Shown here piece after piece: positions 8,804 to 16,900 of a stretch of DNA of 63,092 bases. Source of the DNA: G963664225 sp964538065 (GTDB lineage Bacteria; Verrucomicrobiota; Verrucomicrobiia; Limisphaerales; UBA1319). Where the stretch lies: assembly GCA_964538065.1 (NCBI GenBank), contig CAZIDG010000017.1, forward strand, positions 1-63,092, given 5' to 3'. Below the pieces are notes generated by a model. That model did not search any database, was not told the origin of the DNA, and saw only the letters and a program-made list of their open reading frames with translations. Position numbers and translations under genes: made by a program. Numbering within the stretch: the stretch's first letter is position 1; each line of letters opens with the position of its first letter.

Positions 8804-10372
8804 ATGCCCACTCTTATGACCGAGTCCAAAATCCTGATCGTGGAAGACGAACGCATCGTGGCCCGCGACTTGCGGACCACCCTGCAGCACGCCGGCTACC
8901 AAGTCGTCGGCACGGCAGCCTCCGGCGAGGAAGCCATCCTCATCGCCGAGGGCTCGAAGCCCGATCTCGTCCTCATGGATATCGTTCTCCAGGGGGAGAT
9001 GGATGGCATCTCCGCCGCAGGCAGGATCCGCAACGTGCTGGGCATCCCAACCATCTACCTGAGCTCATACGGGGACCAGTCGATCCTGGAGCGGGCCAAG
9101 ACCACCGAACCCATCGGCTACGTCTTCAAACCCTACGAGGAAAAGGATTTGCTGACCACGATCCAGGTGGCCTTGTACCAGTACCAGACCAACCGGCATC
9201 GCGCCGAAACCGCCCTGCTTTCCAGCGAGTCCCGGTTTCGCAGCATCTTCGAGACTGCCCCGTGCGGCATTGCCCTGGTCAACCGGGAGGGGCGGATTCT
9301 GGAAACCAACCCCGCCTGGAAGAGCATGTTCGGTTACGCGGACAATGAGATGCACAACAAGACCGTTTACGAGCTTGTTCATGCCGAGAATCGCGGGCTG
9401 GAAGGACGGCAATTCACCGACGTGTTTGAGAACAGACGCGAGCGTTATCAAGCGGTCATCCGTGGCGTCCGCAAGGACGGAGCCGTCATTTGGATGCGCG
9501 CCAGCGCAAGCCGCTTTCAAAAGCCCGAGGAGGAGATCGAAAGCCAGTACGCCTTGTGCATGGCCGAGGACATCACGGAGGAAAAAAACGTGCAGGAGCA
9601 GTTCCTGCGCGCCCAGCGCATGGAAAGCATCGGCACCCTGGCCAGCGGCCTGGCCCACAACCTGAATAATCTGCTCTGCCCCGCCGTGCTGGGCCTTTCC
9701 ATGATTCGCCCCACCCTCAAGGAGGATTCCATGATCAAGGTCGTCAACACCATGGAGAGTAGCATGCATCGTGCGGTCGGCATCATCCGCCAATTGCTCC
9801 ATTTCGGCAAAGGCGTCCAGGGCCGGCCAGAGGTCATGAAGGCCGATGGAATCCTGGAGGAGGCCGTCCAGTTGGTCCGCGGTTTCTTCCCACGCTCAAT
9901 CAAGGTCAATACCTGCATCTCCAGTGACATCTGGAACATCCGCGTGGATGCCAACCAGCTTCACCAGGCCCTGCTCAATCTTTGCACCAACGCAAAGGAT
10001 GCCATGCCCAATGGGGGTGAATTGACCGTGTCCGCCGAAAACGTCCGTGTCGGCATCGCCCAGGCACGGCTGCACCCTGGCGTGAAAGCCGGGCCCTTTG
10101 TGGTGATGAGCGTTGCGGATACGGGGATCGGGATGACCCGTGAGGTCATGGATCGCATCTTCCAGCCTTTCTACACCACCAAGCCAGCCGGCATCGGAAC
10201 GGGCCTGGGCCTGGTCAGCACCCTGAATATCGTCAAACAGCATGGGGGATTCATCGAGACCCAAAGCGAGCCCAACAAAGGGACCGTGTTTCGGATCTTC
10301 CTGCCCGCCTTCGTGAAGACCGAGAGCGTGGTCGTCTCAATGCCCTTGTTGCAAGAATGTGTCAATGCCTGA
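8804..10372 (+). CDS. receiver-PAS-histidine kinase
   Basis: A 522-residue protein built like the one at 3993: N-terminal receiver, PAS and transmitter. The receiver acceptor is Asp59 (DLVLMDIVL) and its sequence is clearly paralogous to the earlier one (ILIVEDERIVARDL versus ILVVEDERIVARDM). The PAS domain lies at about 140-260. The transmitter is different: a HisKA-type box with His285 in LASGLAHNLNNLL and a HATPase_c with NLCTNAKDAMPNGG, DTGIGM and GIGTGLGLVSTL. The usual GxAHDFNN reads GLAHNLNN here. There is no membrane segment and no helix-turn-helix partner beside it. A second in-frame ATG lies at 8816. Confidence 0.9.
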   Translation: MPTLMTESKILIVEDERIVARDLRTTLQHAGYQVVGTAASGEEAILIAEGSKPDLVLMDIVLQGEMDGISAAGRIRNVLGIPTIYLSSYGDQSILERAKTTEPIGYVFKPYEEKDLLTTIQVALYQYQTNRHRAETALLSSESRFRSIFETAPCGIALVNREGRILETNPAWKSMFGYADNEMHNKTVYELVHAENRGLEGRQFTDVFENRRERYQAVIRGVRKDGAVIWMRASASRFQKPEEEIESQYALCMAEDITEEKNVQEQFLRAQRMESIGTLASGLAHNLNNLLCPAVLGLSMIRPTLKEDSMIKVVNTMESSMHRAVGIIRQLLHFGKGVQGRPEVMKADGILEEAVQLVRGFFPRSIKVNTCISSDIWNIRVDANQLHQALLNLCTNAKDAMPNGGELTVSAENVRVGIAQARLHPGVKAGPFVVMSVADTGIGMTREVMDRIFQPFYTTKPAGIGTGLGLVSTLNIVKQHGGFIETQSEPNKGTVFRIFLPAFVKTESVVVSMPLLQECVNA

Positions 10373-11127
10373 TCCGTCAGGAGAACCGCTGACCGCTGTT
10401 CAGTGGCGGGCGATTTCTTGTCCCGCCATCGAGTATGAGGTGCTCCTGTACCGCTTCAGACGGAATGACATTTTTGGGGAGTTGAACCAAGCTGCTTTTC
10501 CACTCATAGGAAAGGCAGCATGCAAAGGAGTTTCTCCCAAAAAGACAAAGAACGCACCTTGTAATCGCCAAGAGTCGACCAATCGCCGAAACACATGATG
10601 AGGCACCCGTTGGACCAGTTGCGCAAAGGCCGTTATTCCGACGTCCACGCACCATGTTGGCACGCTGCCTGTTGATTTTCCGTCTCATGCTCGCCAACGG
10701 ATATGAAATCGTGTGCACCTGTAAACCCCTCTTGTATCCCTGTATTTATTGGTTCTTCCTCACTTTGCCCCTCTCCGTAACCGGACAGCAGTGAGGAACA
10801 ATAACAAAACAACGAGTCAACGACTTCACTCTGTTTCTGGCTCCAAAAGTGTACAGCGTTTCGGGTGCCTGCCAGCGACATAAGGTTACGAGGGAATGCC
10901 CTGGGGCGAGCGCTTACTTCGGCTTTTGAACGAGGCTTTGGGAGTCAAATGCCGATGTCTGCGCGCGGGGGATGGATTAATGATCAACTCACAATCCGTT
11001 GAATATGGTTCGCATTCCGCCAGTGGACACGTTAGCTGCGTCTTCCAAGCCCGACTCGATTTTCAGTCCCACACTTGTCGCCTTCCGAAGCGGTTCACGT
11101 GTATTACCCCGGTGACGAGCCCTCTTT
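10373..11127. other. gene-poor stretch of lower GC
   Basis: About 750 bp with visibly lower GC than its surroundings and no intact gene I can defend. Several short open frames exist on both strands, but their predicted proteins look random. A possible transposase N-terminal remnant is listed separately at 10400-10663. The stretch leads into a small membrane protein and an integrase remnant, so it looks like decayed mobile DNA. Confidence 0.5.
10400..10663 (-). pseudogene. possible remnant of a DUF4372/IS4-type transposase N-terminus
   Basis: The minus-strand frame reads ITAFAQLVQRVPHHVFRRLV near its start. This resembles the N-terminal region of IS4-type transposases with a DUF4372 domain (F-A-Q-L, then I-P, then F-x-x-L-V). 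After about 25 residues the similarity disappears and no catalytic DDE region follows, so at best this is a broken fragment. The identification is weak and rests on one short motif. Confidence 0.25.
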
Positions 11128-11415
11128 TTAACTGCTCTTTACCCAAAACACATAAATCCAACAAAACGTTCCAAGTGTTCCAAGAACACTAGAGATCATG
11201 ATGCTGGCGGACCTGTCCTTTTTCAAAAATCTCCGAATTCCCAGCAGTATGAGTGCGGGGCTCAAAAACACACTGTATATCAACACTTCACGCCAAGCCG
11301 TATGCATTAACTCGGGAGCCAAAGCAACAACCAAGGCGCTTCCAAGAGCGTAGCAAGCGATCGGTAGCAGGAAAACACTCCTAAAAGTGATGTTTTTGCG
11401 CATCTTCGGACTCAT
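11128..11415 (-). CDS. small hypothetical membrane protein
   Basis: A 95-residue protein with three hydrophobic segments, around residues 14-33, 44-60 and 72-90, separated by basic loops (IRRFLKKDRS in the second loop). Composition and spacing are those of a genuine inner-membrane protein, and its GC is lower than that of neighbouring genes. The start could be the ATG at 11415 or the internal ATG at 11403; neither has a strong ribosome binding site. I do not recognise a family. It lies between two probable transposase remnants, so it may be acquired DNA. Confidence 0.5.
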   Translation of the reverse strand: MSPKMRKNITFRSVFLLPIACYALGSALVVALAPELMHTAWREVLIYSVFLSPALILLGIRRFLKKDRSASIMISSVLGTLGTFCWIYVFWVKSS

Positions 11416-11476
11416 AACAAATAATCAAGTGATGCACTCCCACTCTTTGGGACCAGTTTGTATTGAATTGATGGCA

Positions 11477-11710
11477 TCAACTTGTCCTGATGTTTACCCC
11501 TCTTGAACTCGCGTGAACAGGGACCTGTGGGTTATCACGAAATTCCCTTGGATTCGTTTTAGGGTCACTTTTTAATACCTCCCAAGGGGTCAGCTTGGCA
11601 AGTCCTTGATGCCATTGCCGTTCGTTGTAAAAGGGAAAGAACTTCCGTAATTCATCCCTCAAACGGGCGTTTGCATGGCTGGGAAAAAAGAGGTCGATCG
11701 GGATTGACAA
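11477..11710 (-). pseudogene. integrase/transposase C-terminal remnant (IS3/IS481-like)
   Basis: The 77-codon frame contains FYNERQWHQGLAKLTPWEVL, which matches the C-terminal end of rve-type (DDE) integrase domains of IS3/IS481-like transposases, where Y-N-x-x-R-x-H-x-x-L precedes T-P-x-E. The rest of the catalytic domain and the DNA-binding part are absent: just upstream in the gene's direction lie the palindromes and then the radical SAM gene. It is therefore a truncated relic rather than a functional transposase. The AT-rich palindrome at 11712-11734 directly abuts it and could mark an old element end. Confidence 0.55.
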
Positions 11711-11734
11711 TTATACTTTGTAATATAAAGTATA
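11704..11734 (+). promoter_or_regulatory. TTGACA box and palindrome 1 upstream of the radical SAM gene
   Basis: TATACTTT (11712-11719) and AAAGTATA (11727-11734) form a perfect 8-bp inverted repeat with a 7-nt spacer, immediately after a consensus TTGACA (11704-11709). The 19-mer TATACTTTGTAATATAAAG recurs 132 bp downstream with 16 of 19 positions identical. This suggests an operator pair or an IS-end remnant; the sequence cannot tell which. Confidence 0.45.
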
Positions 11735-11843
11735 CCCAATGACAGCGTGCCAGACACCTTTGGCAGGGCCGTTCCGCCTCTCGCTCCCAGCGATTTACAT
11801 CGCTTTCCAGTTGCGTCTCCCCTGGCCGCCTTCCTTTTGGCTC

Positions 11844-11870
11844 TATACTTTGTTACACAAAGAACTTTGT
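11844..11870 (+). promoter_or_regulatory. palindrome 2 with three CTTTGT/ACAAAG half-sites
   Basis: The second copy TATACTTTGTTACACAAAG (11844-11862) contains CTTTGT-TAC-ACAAAG (11848-11862). A further CTTTGT (11865-11870) gives a second inverted pair with a 2-nt spacer. It sits 35-60 bp before the start codon of the BchE-like gene, a typical operator position. A GC hairpin GGCGCG-TCA-CGCGCC follows at 11872-11886. Confidence 0.45.
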
Positions 11871-11904
11871 GGCGCGTCACGCGCCGCCTCTCCCCCTTCG
11901 TCTT

Positions 11905-13449
11905 ATGCGCATTCTCCTGCTCAATCCCCCTCACCCTTCCATCGGCAGCCGCATCCCCGTGGAGCATTTGCCCCCCCTCGGCCTGCTCTGCCTCGGCGGA
12001 CCGCTCCTGGATGCCGGCCATGAGGTCTCCCTCCTCGATGCCGAGTTTGGCCCCCTGTCCACGCCGACCATCGTGGAGGCCGTGATCCGTCGCAATCCCC
12101 AGGTGGTGATGGTGGGGCACTCGGGCTCGACCTCGGGCCACCCCGGCGCGGCCGCGATCATGCGGGCAATCCGTGCCCGGGTGCCTCATGTGCGGATCAT
12201 CTATGGCGGTGTTTTCCCGACCTTTCACTGGCGGGAGATCATGGAGGCGGAACCCGGGATCGACGTCATTGTGCGCGGCGAGGGCGAGCGTACCGTGGTG
12301 CGCCTGATCGCGGCGATGGAGGCGGGGGCCGATCTCGCGGTCGTTCCGGGGATAGTGTATCGGCAGACGCGTCACCTGAATTCCCGGGAGCCAGGCCGGG
12401 TGATGGCCACGATGCCCGCCCCGCCCATTGAGAACCTGGACGATTACCGCGTTGGCTGGGAGCTGATCGATCACCGCCGCTACAGTTATTGGAACCGGCG
12501 GCGCGCCGTGGTGGTGCAGTTTTCGCGCGGCTGTCCGCATCGGTGCAACTACTGCGGCCAGCGTGGGTTCTGGAAGACCTGGCGGCATCGCGACCCCGTG
12601 AAATTCGCCGCGGAGCTCGCCCGGCTTCATCGCGAGCATGGCGTGGAGGTGGTCAATTTTGCCGACGAAAACCCCACCGCGGACCGCGGGGCCTGGAAGG
12701 CCTTTCTCGAAGCCCTGATCGCCGAGCAGGTCCCCCTGATCCTGGTCGGCTCGACCCGTGCGGACGACATTGTGCGCGATGCCGACATCCTGCACCTGTA
12801 TAAAAAGGCCGGTATCGCCCGGCTCCTGCTCGGGATGGAGAGCACCAACGAACACACCCTGGACCTGATCCGCAAGGACGGTCAGGTCTCCACCGACCGC
12901 GAGGCCATCCGCCTTCTGCGCCAGCATGGGATTATCTCCATGGCGGCCTTTGTCTCGGGCTTTGAGGAGGAGACCGACCTCGATTACTGGCGCACGCTCA
13001 AGCGGATCCTTTCCTATGACCCCGATCAGATCCAGGCCCTGTATGTGACGCCGCACCGCTGGACCGATCTCTTTCGCATCACCGCCGGGCGCCGCGTGAT
13101 CCAGACCGACCAAAGCCTCTGGGATTACAAGCACCAGGTGCTCGCCACCCGCGCGATGCCGCCCTGGCGGGTGCTCTTGTGGGTCAAATGCATCGAGGCC
13201 GTCCAGCAACTCCGCCCCAAATCCCTCGCGCGGCTCCTGGCGCATCCCGATCCCGGCTTCCGCGACGCCATGCGGTGGTACTACGACATTGGCCGCAAGG
13301 TCTGGCCCCATGAGTTATGGGGTTTCCTTTTCCGAAACCGCCCCCAAAGGAACGGACCCACCCTGGCCGAATTCTGGGGAACGCCCTCCCGGGAAACCGC
13401 CCCCGCCGCCCGGGAACCGGCTGAACCCGCCCTGATCGCACAAGAATGA
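11905..13449 (+). CDS. BchE-like B12-binding radical SAM protein
   Basis: A 514-residue protein with an N-terminal cobalamin-binding-type Rossmann domain (about 1-145) followed by a radical SAM domain. The [4Fe-4S] ligands are Cys210, Cys214 and Cys217 in FSRGCPHRCNYCGQRGFW. The segments YGGVFPTFHWREI, INVVRGEGE-like IVRGEGERT, VVNFADENPT, VGSTRADDIVRDADIL and YVTPHRWTDLF closely follow the BchE group, the oxygen-independent Mg-protoporphyrin IX monomethyl ester cyclase and its relatives. No other pigment gene is in the window, so a non-photosynthetic relative acting on another tetrapyrrole or substrate is possible. The start at 11905 was chosen because the conserved MRILLLNPPH segment begins there. 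Two related palindromes lie upstream. Confidence 0.8.
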   Translation: MRILLLNPPHPSIGSRIPVEHLPPLGLLCLGGPLLDAGHEVSLLDAEFGPLSTPTIVEAVIRRNPQVVMVGHSGSTSGHPGAAAIMRAIRARVPHVRIIYGGVFPTFHWREIMEAEPGIDVIVRGEGERTVVRLIAAMEAGADLAVVPGIVYRQTRHLNSREPGRVMATMPAPPIENLDDYRVGWELIDHRRYSYWNRRRAVVVQFSRGCPHRCNYCGQRGFWKTWRHRDPVKFAAELARLHREHGVEVVNFADENPTADRGAWKAFLEALIAEQVPLILVGSTRADDIVRDADILHLYKKAGIARLLLGMESTNEHTLDLIRKDGQVSTDREAIRLLRQHGIISMAAFVSGFEEETDLDYWRTLKRILSYDPDQIQALYVTPHRWTDLFRITAGRRVIQTDQSLWDYKHQVLATRAMPPWRVLLWVKCIEAVQQLRPKSLARLLAHPDPGFRDAMRWYYDIGRKVWPHELWGFLFRNRPQRNGPTLAEFWGTPSRETAPAAREPAEPALIAQE

Positions 13450-13505
13450 GGCTGAGCCGCCGCCCCAGGATCGACCGCCCCCCTGTTCAGGGGCGTGGAG
13501 CGCCT

Positions 13506-13541
13506 AAACCCATTAAACCCATTGAACCCATTGAACCCATT
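13506..13541 (+). repeat. four tandem copies of a 9-bp unit
   Basis: AAACCCATT occurs twice and GAACCCATT twice in perfect head-to-tail order between the BchE-like gene and the aminotransferase gene. It lies about 55 bp upstream of the aminotransferase start, so copy-number change could alter its promoter spacing. Confidence 0.8.
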
Positions 13542-13594
13542 CACGGATACATTTTCTCCTTTACCTTTTGGCGTTTTACGTTTGCCTAGAGGGT

Positions 13595-14776
13595 ATGGCA
13601 GAAGCCTTTCATGTGCAGGATTTCATTGCCCGCCACGTGCGCCCCATACCGCGCTCGGGGATTCGCGACTTTTTTGACATCGTGCAGGGCATGAGCGATG
13701 TGGTCTCCCTCGGCGTGGGGGAGCCGGACTTTGTCACCCCATGGCACATCCGTGAGGCCGCCATTTTCGCCCTGGAACGGGGCAAGACGAGCTACACGTC
13801 CAACCTGGGATTGCCCAAGCTGCGCGAGGGGATCAGTCATTACCTGGACAAGCATTTCCACGTCCATTACGACCCCAAAAACCAGATCCTGGTCACCGTG
13901 GGCGTGAGTGAGGCGCTGGATATCGCCCTGCGGGCCCTGATCAATCCCGGCGATGACATCCTCTACCATGAGCCCTGTTACGTGAGCTATTGTCCCAGCA
14001 TCATCCTCACCCATGGGAATGCCATCCCTGTGTCCTGCCGCGCGGAGGACGGTTTTGCGGTCCGGGCCGAGGCCATTGAAAAGGCCATCACCCCCAAAAC
14101 GCGCCTGCTGGTCCTGAACTTCCCGACCAACCCCACCGGCGGCACGATGACGCGCCAGGAGCTGGAGGACATCGCCCGCGTGGTCATCAAGCACAACCTG
14201 ATGGTGATCACCGATGAGGTGTATGCCGAACTGACCTTTGAGGGCAAACACGTGAGCATCGCCTCCCTGCCTGGGATGCAGGAACGGACCGTGTTCCTCC
14301 ACGGCTTTTCCAAGGCATTCGCCATGACGGGTTTCCGTCTGGGTTATGCCTGTGGTCCCGTGGAGATCATCGAGGCCATGATGCGCATCCATCAGTACTC
14401 CATGCTCTGCGCCAGCATCGTGAGCCAGGAGGCGGCCATTGAGGCGATCAACCATGGCCGGGCGGACACCCAGTACATGTGCGAGCATTACAAGCTGCGC
14501 CGCAATTTCATCGTCAAGGCCTTCAACGACATGGGCCTGCCCTGCCACCTGCCCAGGGGCTCGTTTTATTCCTTCCCCAGGATCACCGATACCGGCTTGA
14601 GCTCCAAAGACTTCGCCGTGCGGCTCCTCAAGGAAGAAAAAGTGGCCTGCGTGCCCGGAGGCGCGTTTGGCGTCAGTGGGGAAGGCTACCTGCGCTGTTG
14701 CTTTGCGACGTCGCTTGAAAAACTGGAGATCGCCGCCGAGCGCATCCAGCGATTCATGAAGACGTTGCGCGGGTAA
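13595..14776 (+). CDS. class I/II pyridoxal-phosphate aminotransferase
   Basis: A 393-residue fold-type I aminotransferase of the aspartate/alanine aminotransferase group. It shows SLGVGEPDF near the N-terminus, the LNFPTNPTGG motif, TDEVYAEL with the cofactor-contacting Asp and Tyr, and the Schiff-base lysine Lys240 in HGFSKAFAMTGFRLG. The C-terminal Arg that binds the substrate carboxylate is probably in YLRCCFA. The substrate cannot be read from sequence. An alternative TTG start at 13568 is in frame; the ATG at 13595 has AGAGGG almost touching it. It is 145 bp downstream of the BchE-like gene with a tandem repeat between, so co-transcription is uncertain. Confidence 0.9.
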   Translation: MAEAFHVQDFIARHVRPIPRSGIRDFFDIVQGMSDVVSLGVGEPDFVTPWHIREAAIFALERGKTSYTSNLGLPKLREGISHYLDKHFHVHYDPKNQILVTVGVSEALDIALRALINPGDDILYHEPCYVSYCPSIILTHGNAIPVSCRAEDGFAVRAEAIEKAITPKTRLLVLNFPTNPTGGTMTRQELEDIARVVIKHNLMVITDEVYAELTFEGKHVSIASLPGMQERTVFLHGFSKAFAMTGFRLGYACGPVEIIEAMMRIHQYSMLCASIVSQEAAIEAINHGRADTQYMCEHYKLRRNFIVKAFNDMGLPCHLPRGSFYSFPRITDTGLSSKDFAVRLLKEEKVACVPGGAFGVSGEGYLRCCFATSLEKLEIAAERIQRFMKTLRG

Positions 14777-14787
14777 ATGACCCGGAA

Positions 14788-14812
14788 GGGCCGTGAGGTC
14801 CCTGCGCGGCCC
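14788..14812. terminator. GC-rich hairpin between convergent genes
   Basis: GGGCCG (14788-14793) and CGGCCC (14807-14812) flank an 13-nt loop 12 bp after the aminotransferase stop. There is no U-run, so this is a weak terminator candidate serving one or both convergent genes. Confidence 0.3.
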
Positions 14813-14908
14813 ATGACGTGCCCAGCTTCAATGCCGGTGTAAACAATAATCCAGGCGGGTGTGGTGTTGGGCCACATCCGCTGGAAACGGTCTCATCATA
14901 GTTTCAGG

Positions 14909-15685
14909 CTACTTCCGGGCGCTGGTACGCTCCTGGATCCAACGTGTGTCGCGCGGGGAGATGCGGACGCCGTCGATGCCCTTGAGCTGGGTCTGGGGAT
15001 CGAGCCACTTGTGGATTTCCGCATGGCCATCCGCAAACGACAGGCCCGAGGCCCCGTTGTGGTAGATGGCCGGCAGGTTCGCCCATTGGCCATCCCGGGC
15101 GCCGAAGGAGGTGTCCAGAAAGACCAGGAAGTAGCCATCATCGATGCTTTCCTCGCGCTCATCGACGAACACAAAGGCCTTGGAGGGCGAGGGGCGGGTG
15201 ATGTCGGAGCTTTTTCGATAATAGAGGAATTTGTCATTGTAGGACCAATTGGTGGTCCCGTTCATGTTGCCATTCATGGAGATGCTGCGGGTGCGCGGAT
15301 AGGCCTTGCCCATGATGCGCACCGTGCTTTTATCCGAGGGGCAATGGTAGATGGCCTGGCTCTTGTTGTAGCTCCAGAGCTTGCCGGCCGGGTACATGAG
15401 GAGGGTGATGTTGGTGGCGTCGGCGGCGTCCTGGAGCCAGCCGGCCACCCAGCTATCGCGGTTGCGGCCATCCGCGTTCAACACGAGCTTGCCCGAATTA
15501 TCATCGGCATAGAGCACCCAGCAGAGCGTCAACTGGCGCTGGTTGTTCATGCAATAGATGCCCTGGGTCTTGATCTTGGCCTTGGCCAGGGAGGGCAGGA
15601 GCATCCCGGCCAGGATGGCAATGATGGCAATGACCACCAGCAGTTCGATCAAGGTGAATCCGGCGTGTCGCGTGGGCGTTTTCAT
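14909..15685 (-). CDS. prepilin-like protein with H-X9-DG motif
   Basis: A 258-residue protein with a type IV prepilin-like N-terminus: Gly9 before Phe10 in HAGFTLIELLVVIAIIAIL with Glu14 at mature position +5, followed by a single hydrophobic helix. The C-terminal globular part contains the H-X9-DG motif (His209, Asp219-Gly220 in YHNGASGLSFADGH). Proteins of this kind are abundant in Verrucomicrobiota, Lentisphaerota and Planctomycetota, are thought to be processed by a prepilin peptidase, and have unknown function. The two conserved cysteines (near 45 and 115) may form a disulfide. It is the last of three minus-strand genes for secreted proteins. Confidence 0.92.
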   Translation of the reverse strand: MKTPTRHAGFTLIELLVVIAIIAILAGMLLPSLAKAKIKTQGIYCMNNQRQLTLCWVLYADDNSGKLVLNADGRNRDSWVAGWLQDAADATNITLLMYPAGKLWSYNKSQAIYHCPSDKSTVRIMGKAYPRTRSISMNGNMNGTTNWSYNDKFLYYRKSSDITRPSPSKAFVFVDEREESIDDGYFLVFLDTSFGARDGQWANLPAIYHNGASGLSFADGHAEIHKWLDPQTQLKGIDGVRISPRDTRWIQERTSARK

Positions 15686-15728
15686 GGGAATGGTGTCAAA
15701 AGGGCTTCGTCACTGCAAAATCACCGAT

Positions 15729-15759
15729 GGATGGGCGGGGCACACGCCCCGACCCATCC
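15729..15759 (-). terminator. strong 13-bp hairpin downstream of the Ig-domain gene
   Basis: GGATGGG-CGGGGC (15729-15741), loop ACAC, GCCCCG-A-CCCATCC (15746-15759): a 13-bp stem with one bulged base. It lies 33 bp after the stop of the minus-strand gene at 15792. There is no U-run on the minus strand, so it could be an mRNA-stabilising 3' hairpin rather than a true intrinsic terminator. Confidence 0.45.
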
Positions 15760-15791
15760 ACCTTGTTTTACTATTACTATACAACCATCGA

Positions 15792-16871
15792 CTAAGGTTT
15801 CACGAAGGAGCGATAAAACCGCTGTCCGGTGGCGCCGGGCGCCGTCTCATCCACAATCAGCGTGGGGCTGGCCTTGAGGACGAGGTTGGTCAGGTTCTGC
15901 CACGGACCCGCGGCGGAGGTGGTGCTGTACTGCACCACGTAGTCGCTGCCGGGCTCGCCCTGGAGCATGATCCCGGGATAGCGGTTGGCATTGAAGTCCA
16001 TGGCGTTGTTGACGACCAGTTGGGCGGGGGCCGAGACCACCGTGTTCTGGCTGTTCTTGACCGTCACCGTATAAGCGCCGGCCTCGTTGGTGGTCACATT
16101 GGGCAGGACCAGCCACGCATTGGTGCCCGTGGGGACGTCCACGCCATCCTTCTTCCACTGGTAGGTGACCGGCCAGCTCCCGTCGGCCAGCACCTTGAAG
16201 GTGACGCTGGAGGTGGCGCGCACGGTCTCGTTGGTGGGGGCGGTGAGGATGGACACCGGCGTGTTCGCCGCAATGGGCGAGACGGCGCTGGTGAATTCGG
16301 TGCGGAATCCGCACGGATTGGCCGTGGCGCCTCCGTTGTTCAGGATGAAGTCCAGGGTGTTGAGCCCCGGCACGAATCCGGTGCCGATGTAGAAGAACTT
16401 CAGGTCTCCGAAGCCACTGGAGGTGAGCTTGGTGGAGACGCCGTTCAACAGCACATCGTTGATGCCGTCATCCATCGCCCAGGCGCCATCGATGGTGGCG
16501 GTGGAGGGATCGAACCCGGTCAGGTCGAACGTGGTGCGAAACACGTAGGTTCCGGGCGCGGCGAGGGCGCTGTTGCCCAGGGTGGGCGACACCCAGCGTG
16601 AGTTGGGGCCCTCTTCCATCCATGTGCCCACGGGATAGCCGGGGTTCAGGGTATAGACGGTCGAGCTGGCGCCCGAGCCGGCCGGGTAGGAGATGAGGGT
16701 GTAATGAGGATCGACCTCGCCGCCTCCCATGAGCGTGAGGTCCGCATAGAGACCCGTGCCATAGAGGGTGGGAATGGTATCGGCCTGGACACCGGGCAGA
16801 GCCAGGGTGCAAAGGCCAGCGAGGATTGTTCCCAAGGTGACATGCATGTGCTTCATAATGATGGTATGCAT
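15792..16871 (-). CDS. secreted Ig-like domain protein with an unnamed repeat
   Basis: A protein of up to 359 residues with a Sec signal peptide (KHMHVTLGTILAGLCTLALP, cleavage after VQA). Residues about 30-210 form a unit also found twice in the next gene; its landmarks are an IPTLYGTGL opening, VDPHYTLISY, FRTTFDLTGF, a D-D-x-x-N-D-V-L-L-N-G motif and a closing LNTLDFILNNGG. An Ig-like domain follows (about 215-300; VTYQWKKDGVD, AGAYTVTVKNSQN), then a C-terminal module with YVVQYSTTSAAGPWQNLTN typical of verrucomicrobial extracellular proteins. No enzymatic residues are evident; a carbohydrate- or surface-binding role is inferred. The start may instead be the ATG at 16856. Confidence 0.75.
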   Translation of the reverse strand: MHTIIMKHMHVTLGTILAGLCTLALPGVQADTIPTLYGTGLYADLTLMGGGEVDPHYTLISYPAGSGASSTVYTLNPGYPVGTWMEEGPNSRWVSPTLGNSALAAPGTYVFRTTFDLTGFDPSTATIDGAWAMDDGINDVLLNGVSTKLTSSGFGDLKFFYIGTGFVPGLNTLDFILNNGGATANPCGFRTEFTSAVSPIAANTPVSILTAPTNETVRATSSVTFKVLADGSWPVTYQWKKDGVDVPTGTNAWLVLPNVTTNEAGAYTVTVKNSQNTVVSAPAQLVVNNAMDFNANRYPGIMLQGEPGSDYVVQYSTTSAAGPWQNLTNLVLKASPTLIVDETAPGATGQRFYRSFVKP

Positions 16872-16900
16872 TAAGGTTTATGTTGTTCCGGGTGCGGGGG

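Noticed and set aside
10633..10881. A coding gene on the minus strand upstream of the small membrane protein gene
   Set aside because: The translated sequence lacks domain features, ribosome binding site and sensible composition; it looks like chance open frame in decayed DNA.
11905..13449. A photosynthesis gene cluster
   Set aside because: Only the BchE-like gene is present; none of the other expected pigment or reaction-centre genes is in the window.
13506..13541. CRISPR array
   Set aside because: The 9-bp units are directly adjacent with no spacers, and no cas gene is present.
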